Assembly (NCBI RefSeq): GCF_000368065.1
Contig: NZ_KB851199.1
Location: 266,599-330,598 of the forward strand
Source of the DNA: Acinetobacter seifertii
GTDB lineage: Bacteria > Pseudomonadota > Gammaproteobacteria > Pseudomonadales > Moraxellaceae
Length of the DNA: 64,000 nucleotides
Direction: 5' to 3'
The translations under genes were made by a program, and so were the position numbers. The stretch's first letter is position 1. Every line of letters starts with the position of its first letter. The notes beneath the pieces are model-generated. The model did no database searches. It had not been told where the DNA came from and saw nothing but the letters and a program-made list of their open reading frames with translations. Shown piece by piece: positions 54,480 to 64,000 of the stretch.

Positions 54480-57400
54480 TTATGCAATTTTATCCTCAGC
54501 AAAGTACCCTAAAATAGCATCGAGTCGTAGAACAAATTCTGTACTTGGCTGCCAATAATAATAACCCTGCTCAGCTTCGCCATTCATACCGCGCAAGTAA
54601 AGATAAGTTGCCCCGCCTAAGTGTTGTTCAATATCATAATTCTGCATTTTGACTTTTAAATAACGATGTAGCGCAACTAAATACAAGCCTGCTTGCAACC
54701 AATAGCTGGCTAGAGACATACTTTGTGCAATGCTTTCTACACTGTAATCGGCAAGGTTTTCACCCAAGTAGTTACTCTTATAATCAGCAATGTGATAACG
54801 CTGCCCATCAAAATAAACTAAATCTATCGAACCATTTAAATAGCGTGCAGAACGAGCTTCTAATAACTCAGGCATTTCCATTCCATATTCAGCAAACAGC
54901 TGCTGAATACGTTTCATAGCTAACACTCGATCTGACAGGGCCAAATAAAAAGGACACTCTGATAAATAGTGCTCTGGCTGTAACTTATTTAGGCGAAAGC
55001 CTTGATATAACGGCGTGTTTAGAATCTCTTGCAGCCATGTCGCCACAGCGTGATAAAGCGAATATTCCGCTTCTTGTTCTTCGGGAAAGCTTTCTTGGTA
55101 TTTGATTAATAAATCTTGCCACAAACTACTGTAGTCATTTTTAAAACGACGACGTATTTCACTTATCCATTCATCGGCACATTGAAAATCAATATGCTCA
55201 AAAATTTCATGTAAGAAATTACCTGCAAGTGTCCCTCTCGGAAAATTACTTTTAATCCAGCTAATGGGCTGTGCTGCGGCAGCCTCAACAGAAATAACCT
55301 GATCGAGTTCATCTTCGGCTAAAACAGCTTCATGACTCTGGCTCGCGAGTAAATCGGTACCTACTTTATGTCTTAAATGCTGTGCCAGATAACTAAAACT
55401 GGTTTTGCCTCTCGAATAAAAGCGCTGGTCAGGAAAGTGTTGTGCCTGTAATTCAATAATATTAATGTGTTGATTTAAATGCATGGCAACAGGTGGTTGC
55501 TCCAAAATCATTTCATCGCAACAACAACGGTGCTGGAATGGTCCAGCTCTGTTTTTCCAAAAAGCTAAACCTGAAACAGACTTACCATCTGTATCTTGCA
55601 TGAGCGCATAAACACGATGACTAGCACGAGTTAAAGCCACATACCAAAGGCGGTTTTGTTCCGCCAAAGCTCGTTCTTCATGCTGCTTCAGTTCGGTTTC
55701 GTTTAAATACGTTTTATCGGCAATCGCAACAACTCGTTGTGTTACGGTTTGAGCAGATTCAGGCGTAGTGACATCTTGAGTTGAGAAATTGAGTGTTTTG
55801 TTATTTTCCCGAAATGGCTTATCAGCCCCAAGCAAAAAGACAATTTTAAACTCAAGGCCTTTCGACTGGTGAATAGTCATAAGCTGTACGCCAGCTTCAC
55901 TCGACAATCTACGCTCTAGCTCCCACTCACGGTCAAGCGGTGACTGTAATTGCTTGAGATACCAATGATAGAGATTTTGCGCACCCTGATATTTCTCGCT
56001 ATGCTGACTCAAAATTTCGGTCAAATGACGCAAGTTCACAACAACCCGCTCATTATCTTTACTCTGGACAGCAACTAGATTTTTCCAAATGCCAAATTGG
56101 TTTAAACATTGCTGCCATGCCACTAAAAAGCCCTGAGCTGACCAAAGCTCCCGAATAGCATCAAAGCCTGTCATAAACTGGCTTAAACCTTCCGCTGTTT
56201 GCTCAAGTTGCAACAGTTGTTTTAGATCCATAGCAAACAATCGGCTAATCAAAGCTCGTTTCACTTTTGCCTCATCGTAAGGATGAAGAATCGCGGTGAG
56301 TAAGGCCCCAACATCTTGAGCAATTGTGCAATCAAAAACACTTCGTTTTGATGGCCGGTTAACGCGTATTCCTAAACGTTCTAATTGAAATTGAACTTTA
56401 TCAAGGCCATCATGGTTGCGTGACAAGACCGCAATATCATCTTCATTTAAAGCTTGGGTCTGAGTATCTTTTTGAAGATATAACTGCCCAGTATGTGACT
56501 GGTTGAGTACATCCCGAATCTTCCATGCCACTTGCTGTGCTTCCGTTTCCTTGTCTTTTAGCAGAAGCCAACGTAAAGGGTGCGGGTTAGGCTGATTTTG
56601 ATCGACTAAAGCTGGGTGAGGTCGAGTCCCTGCCCGAATTGGATCATATTGAACTTGCTCACCGAAGTCGATTTGCCTTTGAAATAAGGCATCAACCACT
56701 TCAACCAAGTCAGCGACTGAACGATGGTTATGAATTAACTTATATTCGCGACCATGCTTTGCCTGAATATCTTTGTAGGCATTTAAGAAGGTGAGCATAT
56801 CCCCACCACGGAAACCGTAAATTGCCTGCTTACGGTCACCTACCATAATCATGCAACCTTTTTGGTAACGATCTGGATGACGCCAAATGCTGGCGAGCAT
56901 ATCATCTTGGTCTTGGTTGGTGTCTTGAAACTCATCAACCAAAATTAAGGGATATCGAGCCTGCACAAATACGGCGAAACGTTGCCCCTGCTCGCCCTTT
57001 AAAGCTTCTGACAAAGTGCGAATTTGCTGAGAAAAAGTCGTCTCACCCTTATTTTGTAAAACCTGAGGTAAACGTTTCTTAACTTCTACACACAAATAGG
57101 CTTTTAAATAAATATGAAGCTGATCGAACTGTTCAGCGTAGTTTTTCAGTACACCAAATAGTTGCTGAATCTGATGAATACAGGGATGCTGATAAAATCC
57201 ATCCGAAATTTCAGCGGGACATTTCTTAAAAACTTTCTGATCGGCAAGTTGGCCTAAAAACTTAAAAATAAGTTCCCGTTGTGCTGCCAAAGATCCATCA
57301 AAAACCAGAATACTGTCGCTTTGGGTGAGAATTTGTAAAAGCTGCGGTAAACACTCGCTAAATAATTTGTTAAACGCCCCATTACGAAATATCGTGCCGC

Positions 57401-58178
57401 TTACATGTTTATAGTGTTCGCCATCAAGCAAGTAATACGGCTCTAAAAGGCTTAAGTCAATTTCTGTTGCCAACTGTTTGAGCTGCGCAAGTTGTTCAAA
57501 CTGAATGGTAGGCTTTTCGGGAAGTTTAAAGTGAGCCGAACTAAAGTTCAGTGAGTCTTCGACCAGTTTGACAAAACTGTCGACACTTTTTAACTCACCT
57601 GCCAGATACAACGCATCAATCACAGTTTGAGGCTGAGACTGTATCCATTCACGTAGTACATCATGAATTAGTTGGCGGCTATAGGCTTTAGCATCATCGG
57701 TAATTTGAGCACGTTCAATTTTGCCGCTCTCAAAAGCAAACTCACGTAATAGCTTTTGGCTAAAGCTATCGAGTGTTCCGACAAACAGCTCATCCAACTG
57801 ATCGATGACCAGCTTTAAACGCTCACAGGCATAGGCAATACGTGTCGCAAAATGCTTGAGAACATGTTGGAGTAATAAGTCAGATTCATGCTCGGCCTGT
57901 AAAAGAATCTCTTTTTCAGTCAAGCTCCGCTTAGCATCTAAATAACGGTAGGTTTCGACTAAACGCGCACGAATTCGGCTTTTTAACTCAGCCGCAGCAG
58001 CGCGGGTGAAGGTAGTCGCAATGACTTGGCGCGGTAAATATTTCTCAAGAAAAATACGTACCATCAAACTCGACAGTGTATAGGTTTTCCCTGTGCCAGC
58101 CGAAGCTTCAATTAAATGCAATCCGCTAAATTCAATATCAGTAATAGGTTGATAAGACACCTGTACTCTTGAGTTCAT
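54480..58178 (-). CDS. recB: Exonuclease V subunit RecB
   Basis: This 1232-residue protein has Walker A LIEASAGTGKTYTLSSL (about 21-37), Walker B ILVDEFQDTN, the UvrD-like helicase motifs, and a C-terminal nuclease domain with SIDLVYFDGQRYHIADYKSN (the Asp/Asp/Lys metal site). It gives the complex 3'-5' helicase and nuclease activity. Its stop is 97 bp from the recD start and its start 4 bp from the recC stop. Confidence 0.97.
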   Translation of the reverse strand: MNSRVQVSYQPITDIEFSGLHLIEASAGTGKTYTLSSLMVRIFLEKYLPRQVIATTFTRAAAAELKSRIRARLVETYRYLDAKRSLTEKEILLQAEHESDLLLQHVLKHFATRIAYACERLKLVIDQLDELFVGTLDSFSQKLLREFAFESGKIERAQITDDAKAYSRQLIHDVLREWIQSQPQTVIDALYLAGELKSVDSFVKLVEDSLNFSSAHFKLPEKPTIQFEQLAQLKQLATEIDLSLLEPYYLLDGEHYKHVSGTIFRNGAFNKLFSECLPQLLQILTQSDSILVFDGSLAAQRELIFKFLGQLADQKVFKKCPAEISDGFYQHPCIHQIQQLFGVLKNYAEQFDQLHIYLKAYLCVEVKKRLPQVLQNKGETTFSQQIRTLSEALKGEQGQRFAVFVQARYPLILVDEFQDTNQDQDDMLASIWRHPDRYQKGCMIMVGDRKQAIYGFRGGDMLTFLNAYKDIQAKHGREYKLIHNHRSVADLVEVVDALFQRQIDFGEQVQYDPIRAGTRPHPALVDQNQPNPHPLRWLLLKDKETEAQQVAWKIRDVLNQSHTGQLYLQKDTQTQALNEDDIAVLSRNHDGLDKVQFQLERLGIRVNRPSKRSVFDCTIAQDVGALLTAILHPYDEAKVKRALISRLFAMDLKQLLQLEQTAEGLSQFMTGFDAIRELWSAQGFLVAWQQCLNQFGIWKNLVAVQSKDNERVVVNLRHLTEILSQHSEKYQGAQNLYHWYLKQLQSPLDREWELERRLSSEAGVQLMTIHQSKGLEFKIVFLLGADKPFRENNKTLNFSTQDVTTPESAQTVTQRVVAIADKTYLNETELKQHEERALAEQNRLWYVALTRASHRVYALMQDTDGKSVSGLAFWKNRAGPFQHRCCCDEMILEQPPVAMHLNQHINIIELQAQHFPDQRFYSRGKTSFSYLAQHLRHKVGTDLLASQSHEAVLAEDELDQVISVEAAAAQPISWIKSNFPRGTLAGNFLHEIFEHIDFQCADEWISEIRRRFKNDYSSLWQDLLIKYQESFPEEQEAEYSLYHAVATWLQEILNTPLYQGFRLNKLQPEHYLSECPFYLALSDRVLAMKRIQQLFAEYGMEMPELLEARSARYLNGSIDLVYFDGQRYHIADYKSNYLGENLADYSVESIAQSMSLASYWLQAGLYLVALHRYLKVKMQNYDIEQHLGGATYLYLRGMNGEAEQGYYYWQPSTEFVLRLDAILGYFAEDKIA

Positions 58179-58181
58179 GCC

Positions 58182-61100
58182 TTACTCCGAATATTGAAAT
58201 TGAAAAACTGGATGATACAAATCATATGCAAACTCATCACAAGCGTGTTGAAGCAATGCTTGTGCATCTTGTTCTTGCAAAATAAAACGCCAGTCCTTAT
58301 GTAACTTACACGCTTCATTTTGAGTCATATCGATAGCGGTAAATGACCCAGTTTCATTCCAGTATTTTAACAGCTCGGTATAGCTCTTCTCATCCAGTTT
58401 TATTTTTTCTGTCTGATTTGATACTTCCCACTGATATGCCTTGGCTTTTTCCAGAGGCTTTAGCATTAAAGCTGCTGGTAGAACCAGTGGTTGCTGTTGA
58501 GCATAACGCCAGATCTTAAACCACGGTTGTAAATACTGCCGAGCTTGCTCCGAACTAATACCTTTACAAATCACGGTCTGGTCACTAAAAACTACAATAC
58601 GGCGTCTTTCAGCTCCTGCACTTCCCTCATTTAAATAGGCCAACCAAAGCAGGTACTCTAGCCAGACTTTTGCACGTCTTTTGGCCCGAGCACTTGATGC
58701 TTCCATGCTGACCCAATCCTGAGTTTCAGATTTTGGCACCGTAATATTCATATGCAGCTGTTTGGCAATTCGCCAGCTTCGCTGCGTGGTTTGTGTCACG
58801 GCTGGTACATAATGATGAAGACGTTCAAGCAAACATTCCTGTTCAAAAACGCCTTGTTGCCAAGCACTATATTGAACTTTGCCTACAGGCAACTGATCAA
58901 GTAGAGCTTCAGGCTGTGCCTGCTGTTCGTTTTGCTGTAAAAAATGTCGAATGGTATAACGGCCTAAACCATCTAAAAGCAAAGGTTCGTTCTGATCTAA
59001 TTCCCCCACACTTCCCAAATTTTCGACACCTAAAGTTTTTAAATAAAGGCGTGCAGGGAAAGTCACATCCTGTATCCACTGATGGCTATCTAAAACCAGC
59101 ATGTCAGGTATTTCCAAAGGATAAGATGTATTCGCCCAAGGCTTAAGAACACCAGATGCTTGTTGAATTTGCATCGCCACGTTAAACCAATGATCTTGAT
59201 AGCGAATATAGCTGCTATCCGCCATGAAACCTTTAGGGTCAAACGGCTGTAAATAATGTAAATGATAGAGTTGCTTTAATTGAGACGGAATTTCAATGCC
59301 TTCAATGACCTCTCGTTCAGGTGCATTTGGCTCCGGTTTTACAATAAGCGCAAGATGCTCACGGAACTCTTGAAGAATACTTGAAGGGTCTCTCACTTCA
59401 CCGTCATTGACATCAAAACCGTTATAAAACAGCCATAGATTTTCTTGAGCTAAAAGTAAGGCGTCTAAGAAAGCGCCTTGGTCATCCTCAAGACGGGAAC
59501 GGTCACCTAGTTGTTGACGTAAAGCATCCATCAAATCAAATGGCACGTGGGTATCACGGTTTGGAAACTGCCCTGCATCAAGGTTCAACATCACAATTAA
59601 GCGATAAGGTAAGGGACGAATTTGTCCAATCTGGGCAAAGGTAATCTGCCCAGTCGGTTCAGCTTGTGCCGTCTGGTTTTCTAAAGTTCGCTGAATCTCA
59701 TCGAGGATATAAGGCAAAGGCAAGGTAATTTTACGTAAGGTGCCTGTTTCTGCCTCGGCATAGTAACTCGCAAGCGTTAACATACGCTCTTGTTTTTTCA
59801 CAATTTCTCGAGCAGTTTTTAAAGCAACAACACCAGCCTGTTCAAACTCGACTATATCTTGCGACAACACTTGCAGCCAGTATTCTACTGTATGTACTTT
59901 TCTTTGCTCGTGCATAATCAGCCAATCACGGCGCTCATTTAAATCTTGATAAATCTGAATGAGCGTACCAATCAGCTCAAAATCGCCTGGTTGAACTTTA
60001 GCGTAACTCAGCACCTGATTAAATGTAGCATGTTCGGGAATTGCAATGCCGAGCGCTAACCGCTCTAAAGCAAATTTAAAACTATAACGATAATCATCGT
60101 CGCCGTCACATAAGCTACGTTTCAGATGCTCTGCATCAAGACCACGTTTAAACCCTGCATCGGCCAGTAATGCCAAAACTCGCTCTACTTGAGCATATTC
60201 AAGAGCATAGCACTGCTGCGTCGCATGTAAACCAAGCCAATCAGCGAAATCATCAAAGCTAAATCGTCCTTGCATAAGGTGAATACGCCCAATCACGGCA
60301 CGCCATGCATTAAGTGCATCAAGTGAGGCAATACCTGCAATTTTTACGGGTAAATGCACACCTTGCTCAGTTGCCGTAGCTGGAAAAACACTTCGTATTA
60401 AAGGCTCAACTTCTGCCAAATTAGGCACTAAAACCAGAATATCATTTGGGCGACGCGGCTGTTCATGCGGTTTAGCCAACCAGCCAATCAACTGCTCTTT
60501 CAAGACTTCAAGTTGGCGCAATGTTGAGTGGCAAACATGAATCTGGATAGAGTCATCTTTCAGTGCAAGTTCATATTGCTTAGGCTGTGGTTCCACCAAA
60601 TGCAAAATATCTGACTGAACTTTGCCAAGTAAACTTTCAGGAAAATCATCTACAAAGGCGTCGACCCATTTACCTTCCTCACCTGTAGACAGGTTCGAAA
60701 GTAATGAGAAGTGATCGCGGGCTTGTTTGCCCAGTCTTGTTAAAAGTGGATGCCTCGACTCACGCGCCTCAGCATTAAAGTTAAGCGTAAATTTATCAAA
60801 GAAATCGGCAATTTCAGCATCGGTCGCTTGAGGATTTTTCGCTATAAAACGCTCTTTCACACCTAAGTCATAACGCTGTTTCCACAGCGGATCGACACTA
60901 TCGGCCCAATATTCCTGTGAAGGGTTATAGTGCAAAATCAAAACATCAATGTATTGCCCTAAACGGCGCAAAAATTGAAGCTGGCTAGGCGGTAAATCTA
61001 GCAAAGTAAAAACGACAATTTGCTCTGGCAAACGAGATAATGCCTTCTTCTGGCGCTCAGGATGGTCTAATTCCTGCCAAAACAGCTCGTCAATTTGCTG

Positions 61101-61817
61101 CATTTGCATAAAATCATCATGAAAGTGCTGCTGCCATAACCAACGCTGCCAACGTTCTAACTCTTGTGTTTGCTGCAAAGTAAAAGCAGAAATTTCTTTA
61201 TCTTTCTGCGCAATATACTTTTCGATATCGAGTGCTCGGCCTTGTCCCCACGCTGCTAACCAGTTATTTGGACAAGTACAGGTATTTTCACACCCACGTT
61301 GGCACTGTCCCCGATAAACCATGTAGTTACTAAATAAATCGGCAACCTGCTCAGCCACCCAATACAACATTTTTTGTTTTTTTAGCTGCTTCTCAATCCC
61401 TTGTTCAAGTCGATCTGCGCTGTCGTAAATACGCTGAACAATAGAATGTAATGGATGTGAGTCATCTATACTCATTTCATCAGGCTGAATAAATTCTTGT
61501 AAGGCTTGATGTACACGCCATTTAAAAATCAGGCGTGGAATATTCGCTTTGCGAACTTGTTCTTTATGCGCAGTAAGAACCTGTTGATAGGCGTACCACT
61601 GAAAACCTCGAACCCGTTGATGGAACTGGTAATTGGCTGTCATTCCTTGTTGTTCTGCAAGTTTTTGTATCAGCCACTGCTCAACTGCAGGACTAGGTAC
61701 AATAAAATGCTGGGCTTTCAAAACCTGTAAAGGATGCGTAGAAGGTTGGGACGTAGACGCAAGTACGCCCTGCAACAACACATCAATACGTTGACTTTGA
61801 ATAACATGGATGCCCAT
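58182..61817 (-). CDS. recC: Exonuclease V subunit RecC
   Basis: This 1211-residue protein matches RecC length and organisation: an inactive helicase-like N-terminal part (HFIVPSPAVEQWLIQKLA, DILVLVPNLAEVEPLI) and an inactive nuclease-like C-terminus. It scans DNA for Chi. It leads the recCBD operon, separated by 3 bp from recB. No promoter motif is convincing in the 120-bp gap upstream (61818-61936). Confidence 0.96.
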   Translation of the reverse strand: MGIHVIQSQRIDVLLQGVLASTSQPSTHPLQVLKAQHFIVPSPAVEQWLIQKLAEQQGMTANYQFHQRVRGFQWYAYQQVLTAHKEQVRKANIPRLIFKWRVHQALQEFIQPDEMSIDDSHPLHSIVQRIYDSADRLEQGIEKQLKKQKMLYWVAEQVADLFSNYMVYRGQCQRGCENTCTCPNNWLAAWGQGRALDIEKYIAQKDKEISAFTLQQTQELERWQRWLWQQHFHDDFMQMQQIDELFWQELDHPERQKKALSRLPEQIVVFTLLDLPPSQLQFLRRLGQYIDVLILHYNPSQEYWADSVDPLWKQRYDLGVKERFIAKNPQATDAEIADFFDKFTLNFNAEARESRHPLLTRLGKQARDHFSLLSNLSTGEEGKWVDAFVDDFPESLLGKVQSDILHLVEPQPKQYELALKDDSIQIHVCHSTLRQLEVLKEQLIGWLAKPHEQPRRPNDILVLVPNLAEVEPLIRSVFPATATEQGVHLPVKIAGIASLDALNAWRAVIGRIHLMQGRFSFDDFADWLGLHATQQCYALEYAQVERVLALLADAGFKRGLDAEHLKRSLCDGDDDYRYSFKFALERLALGIAIPEHATFNQVLSYAKVQPGDFELIGTLIQIYQDLNERRDWLIMHEQRKVHTVEYWLQVLSQDIVEFEQAGVVALKTAREIVKKQERMLTLASYYAEAETGTLRKITLPLPYILDEIQRTLENQTAQAEPTGQITFAQIGQIRPLPYRLIVMLNLDAGQFPNRDTHVPFDLMDALRQQLGDRSRLEDDQGAFLDALLLAQENLWLFYNGFDVNDGEVRDPSSILQEFREHLALIVKPEPNAPEREVIEGIEIPSQLKQLYHLHYLQPFDPKGFMADSSYIRYQDHWFNVAMQIQQASGVLKPWANTSYPLEIPDMLVLDSHQWIQDVTFPARLYLKTLGVENLGSVGELDQNEPLLLDGLGRYTIRHFLQQNEQQAQPEALLDQLPVGKVQYSAWQQGVFEQECLLERLHHYVPAVTQTTQRSWRIAKQLHMNITVPKSETQDWVSMEASSARAKRRAKVWLEYLLWLAYLNEGSAGAERRRIVVFSDQTVICKGISSEQARQYLQPWFKIWRYAQQQPLVLPAALMLKPLEKAKAYQWEVSNQTEKIKLDEKSYTELLKYWNETGSFTAIDMTQNEACKLHKDWRFILQEQDAQALLQHACDEFAYDLYHPVFQFQYSE

Positions 61818-61987
61818 TTATTTCATACCCTACTCGCATAATTTATGCACAAAATCATAAACATTCATTACTATACAACTGAATCTGACTATGTCACGTT
61901 GGTTTAAACACAGCATAATCTAACTTTAGGTGTCACTTGCCTTGTGTTTGGAAGGCACCATTAAGGAACCCATTACAGGTAAACATT

Positions 61988-62500
61988 ATGAAAATTGATA
62001 ACATTCCTGACTATATTGATCCTAGCCTAAATCTGGAACAAATTCGCGATGAGTGCCACGATCTCATTCAGAAAAGAGCTTACGTGTCTGCTGGTGCAGC
62101 AATTGTACCGATTCCTTTTTTTGACGTGGTCGTAGATTTGGGAATTTTGACACAGCTTATTCCCGATATTAATGCTCGCTTTGGCTTAGCACCTGAACAT
62201 GTCAGCGTCTATGATCCAAAAACAAAAACTATTCATTGGGATGAATTGCGTAAACGTGGCTTTCAATTTTCAGGTTTTATGGTCGCGCGTACAACCGTTA
62301 AAAAAACCTTTAATGGTTTCTTTGGCAAAATCGTAACCAAACAAGTGACAAAATTTATACCATTAGGTGGACAAATTGTTGCAGCAAGTTTAGGTTATTT
62401 TATGATGAAAAAAATAGCCCAAACTCATCTAAATGATAGCTATAACCTTGCTAAGCGTATTCAACAAAAAGGAATCAACTCTACAGTACTTGAGAGTTAA
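61988..62500 (+). CDS. Hypothetical protein, DUF697-like
   Basis: The ATG at 61988 (SD AGGTAAAC) gives 170 residues. The AYVSAGAAIVPIPFFDVVVD stretch and the later IPLGGQIVAASLGYFMMKKI are hydrophobic hairpin-like segments as in DUF697/EcsC-type proteins, so a membrane-associated protein is likely. Function is unknown. It stands divergent from recC and ends in its own terminator. Confidence 0.7.
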   Translation: MKIDNIPDYIDPSLNLEQIRDECHDLIQKRAYVSAGAAIVPIPFFDVVVDLGILTQLIPDINARFGLAPEHVSVYDPKTKTIHWDELRKRGFQFSGFMVARTTVKKTFNGFFGKIVTKQVTKFIPLGGQIVAASLGYFMMKKIAQTHLNDSYNLAKRIQQKGINSTVLES

Positions 62501-62522
62501 TACAATCCTATCGTAATTTTTT

Positions 62523-62549
62523 AAGGCACGTGACTGTGCCTTATTTTTT
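62523..62549 (+). terminator. Terminator of the DUF697-like gene
   Basis: AAGGCAC / GTGCCTT 7-bp stem with a 6-nt loop, followed by ATTTTTT. Confidence 0.85.
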
Positions 62550-62681
62550 GCTTTTAAAATTTACACAATAAAACAAAAGATATGTTAAAAACTGTAATCT
62601 TCACTTATTTTTTTAAGTTTTACTAAAGTTTAAAAGTCTATTATTCAGTCTACAATGCCAAATGAAATACGGAGAGTCATT

Positions 62682-63212
62682 GTGGAATATGGACAATCAA
62701 CATCCCGTTTACGTGCCATTTTTAATGTAACCAGTGGCAACTTCCTAGAACAATATGACTTTTTCCTCTTCGGTCTATATGCAAAAGCGATAGGTGAAAC
62801 TTTTTTTCATTCTGATAGCAGCTATGCCGCACTAATGAAAACTTTTTTGGTATTTGCCGTTAGCTTTTTGATGCGACCAATTGGCGCACTCGTCTTAGGC
62901 CCATATGTCGATCGAATTGGCCGCCGAAAAGGATTAATGGTCACCTTAAGTATTATGGCACTTGGTTCCTTGTTAATTGCATTAACACCTGGATATGCCA
63001 CCATCGGCTTTGCAGCCACTGTCTTAATATTTGTTGGTCGTCTAGCCCAAGGTTTCTCAGCTGGGGTTGAGTTAGGTGGTGTCTCCGTTTATTTATCTGA
63101 AATTGCTGAACCACATAACCGTGGGTTTATTACTAGTTGGCAATCTGCTAGCCAACAAGTTGCTGTAATTTTTGCTGCCACATTAGGCTATTTAGTCAGC
63201 TTAGCGTTTACG
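62682..63212 (+). pseudogene. MHS-family MFS transporter (TcuC/CitA-like), truncated by IS1-family insertion
   Basis: The GTG at 62682 has a GGAGAG SD at 7 bases; an ATG at 62655 is in frame but lacks one. The 177 native residues begin the metabolite:H+ symporter pattern ([41 protein letters not shown]), most like citrate or tricarballylate symporters. About five of twelve membrane segments remain. At 63213 the frame enters the insertion element, which adds 21 foreign residues ([11 protein letters not shown] onward) before a stop at 63275. The rest of the gene, if kept, lies beyond the window. The transporter cannot be functional in this form. Confidence 0.85.
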
Positions 63213-64000
63213 GGTGGTGTTTCAAAAAGTATGCTGACATTAAATGAAGCCATTATTGATGTAAAAAAAGGTTAAGTCGAAAGCTTTAAAATGGTTTTCA
63301 ATCTTTTTTGAAAAATTACAACTCCTTCTAAAACCACGCCTAATTCGATGCCTTATTTTGCAATTATTACCTTCAATACCTACAGTAAAAAATTTACCAA
63401 TACTTTGCTTGCAGTTTTTAAAAGCAGTTATGAAACTGTCCCAATGATCACTTGCAATTCGGGTGTAGTGAATACCTAATTGTTTAAGCTTTGTTTTCAA
63501 TCGTTGAACTGTAGCTAAGTCTCTTTTACCCCAAACATAAGCAACAATCTCACCTGTTTCTCGATGGTAGGCGTAAATAAGCCATTGTTTATTATTTTTA
63601 TTTCCCACAAAAGTCCAAAACTCATCAACTTCAAGAGACTCATAATGACTTTGTTTAGGCTGAATTTGGTAGGTCGATTCGGTTAAAGTACGTAAAACTT
63701 TACCGATACTGATTCGCTCAACTTCAGCGATATCTCGTATACCACTACCTCTGACCATCAACTGTAATATTTTTCGAGTAATGCCTGAATTACATCCTAG
63801 ATAGCTCAGAGCATGGTCACCAATAAACTGACGTTTACAGTCTTTGCACTGATAGTTTTGTTTCCCATCTACTTTGATGCCATTTTTCTTTATACTGTCA
63901 CTGAGGCAGGTTGGACATTTGATTTCTAGAGTTATTCGCATTTCTCTATTTTATCAAAATTCAACCTGCTTTGTTTCAGCATACTTTTTGAAACACCACC
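63213..64000 (-). mobile_element. IS1-family insertion sequence
   Basis: A perfect 25-bp terminal inverted repeat (GGTGGTGTTTCAAAAAGTAT...GCTGA) occurs at 63213-63237 and, inverted, at 63976-64000. If both ends are correct, the element is 788 bp, close to the usual IS1-family size. It holds one transposase on the minus strand and interrupts the MFS gene. The right flank is outside the window, so the target duplication (8-9 bp is usual for IS1) cannot be read. I do not assign an ISfinder name. Confidence 0.9.
63240..63941 (-). CDS. IS1-family transposase, single frame
   Basis: A 233-residue protein. The N-terminus is an InsA-like zinc finger ([23 protein letters not shown]), followed by an HTH, then the DDE-type core: [25 protein letters not shown] and [16 protein letters not shown] (the IS1 DDNE signature). 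Classical IS1 makes this protein by frameshift from insA to insB'; here both parts are in one frame. The reading frame is intact, so the element may be active. Confidence 0.92.
   Translation of the reverse strand: MRITLEIKCPTCLSDSIKKNGIKVDGKQNYQCKDCKRQFIGDHALSYLGCNSGITRKILQLMVRGSGIRDIAEVERISIGKVLRTLTESTYQIQPKQSHYESLEVDEFWTFVGNKNNKQWLIYAYHRETGEIVAYVWGKRDLATVQRLKTKLKQLGIHYTRIASDHWDSFITAFKNCKQSIGKFFTVGIEGNNCKIRHRIRRGFRRSCNFSKKIENHFKAFDLTFFYINNGFI

Noticed and set aside
54364..54480. Chromosomal replication origin at the DnaA-box array
   Set aside because: Clustered boxes next to AT-rich DNA recall oriC, but no dnaA, dnaN, rpmH or gidA is nearby, and the array lies inside the recBCD operon. A regulatory or titration site is the more careful reading.
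1..64000. CRISPR array, prophage or known defence island
   Set aside because: No regularly spaced identical repeats with unique spacers, no cas genes, no phage structural genes and no restriction or toxin-antitoxin pair were seen.

Overview
The window reads as chromosomal DNA from Acinetobacter, most likely the A. baumannii/calcoaceticus group. The support is: an AT-rich genome with Moraxellaceae gene neighbourhoods, a 448-residue MATE pump that I recognise as AbeM, a 1087-bp IS30-family element whose size, ends and transposase fit ISAba125, and scattered type II secretion genes (gspF, gspG). Nearly everything is housekeeping chromosome. The only clearly mobile DNA is two insertion sequences.

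Layout. 1-4.3 kb: end of a LysR regulator, a DUF1345 membrane protein, a glutathione transferase, a WYL regulator, and a HAD phosphatase coupled to rluC. 4.3-8.4 kb: rne with a leader of about 600 nt. 8.5-10.8 kb: a FATP-type acyl-CoA synthetase and two identical tRNA-Lys genes. 10.9-15.8 kb: a divergent LysR/SDR pair, hemW, a YdcZ transporter and abeM. 15.8-19.5 kb: two related flavin monooxygenase-like genes (sfnB and a DszC-like partner) separated by ISAba125 with a TTG target duplication. 19.7-23.4 kb: an AarF/UbiB kinase, rpmE2 behind a Zur-box match, hopJ, a structured intergenic region, and crcB with a fluoride riboswitch, then a GFA-family protein. 23.5-32.8 kb: flavoprotein plus TrmB-like methyltransferase, yacG, MBL hydrolase, hemH, DUF4062 protein, murI, DUF1285 protein, ETF-QO, a secreted protein and tusA. 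33-38.7 kb: corC-lnt, csaA, small membrane proteins, gspF-gspG. 38.9-50.4 kb: priA, a Kef-type antiporter, hslO, a LysE exporter, cbpA-cbpM, corA-like, and rpsO-pnp. 50.6-61.8 kb: a serine hydrolase and the recC-recB-recD operon. 62-64 kb: a hypothetical gene and an MHS-type transporter gene cut by an IS1-family element that reaches the window edge.

Functional groups: rne, pnp, rpsO and rluC serve RNA and ribosome metabolism. recBCD and priA serve double-strand break repair and replication restart. rpmE2 (zinc) and crcB (fluoride) carry recognisable ion-responsive control elements. sfnB and its partner look like sulfur scavenging.

The least ordinary signals are non-coding. (1) A roughly 145-nt RNA-like element occurs twice, 24 kb apart, with covarying stems and two hairpins that each present an AUGGA loop of CsrA-site type. 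(2) Six DnaA-box-like 9-mers, in one orientation and at exactly 12-bp spacing, lie at the start of recD. (3) The crcB leader can form mutually exclusive stems. These are read by eye; I could not test novelty or transcription.
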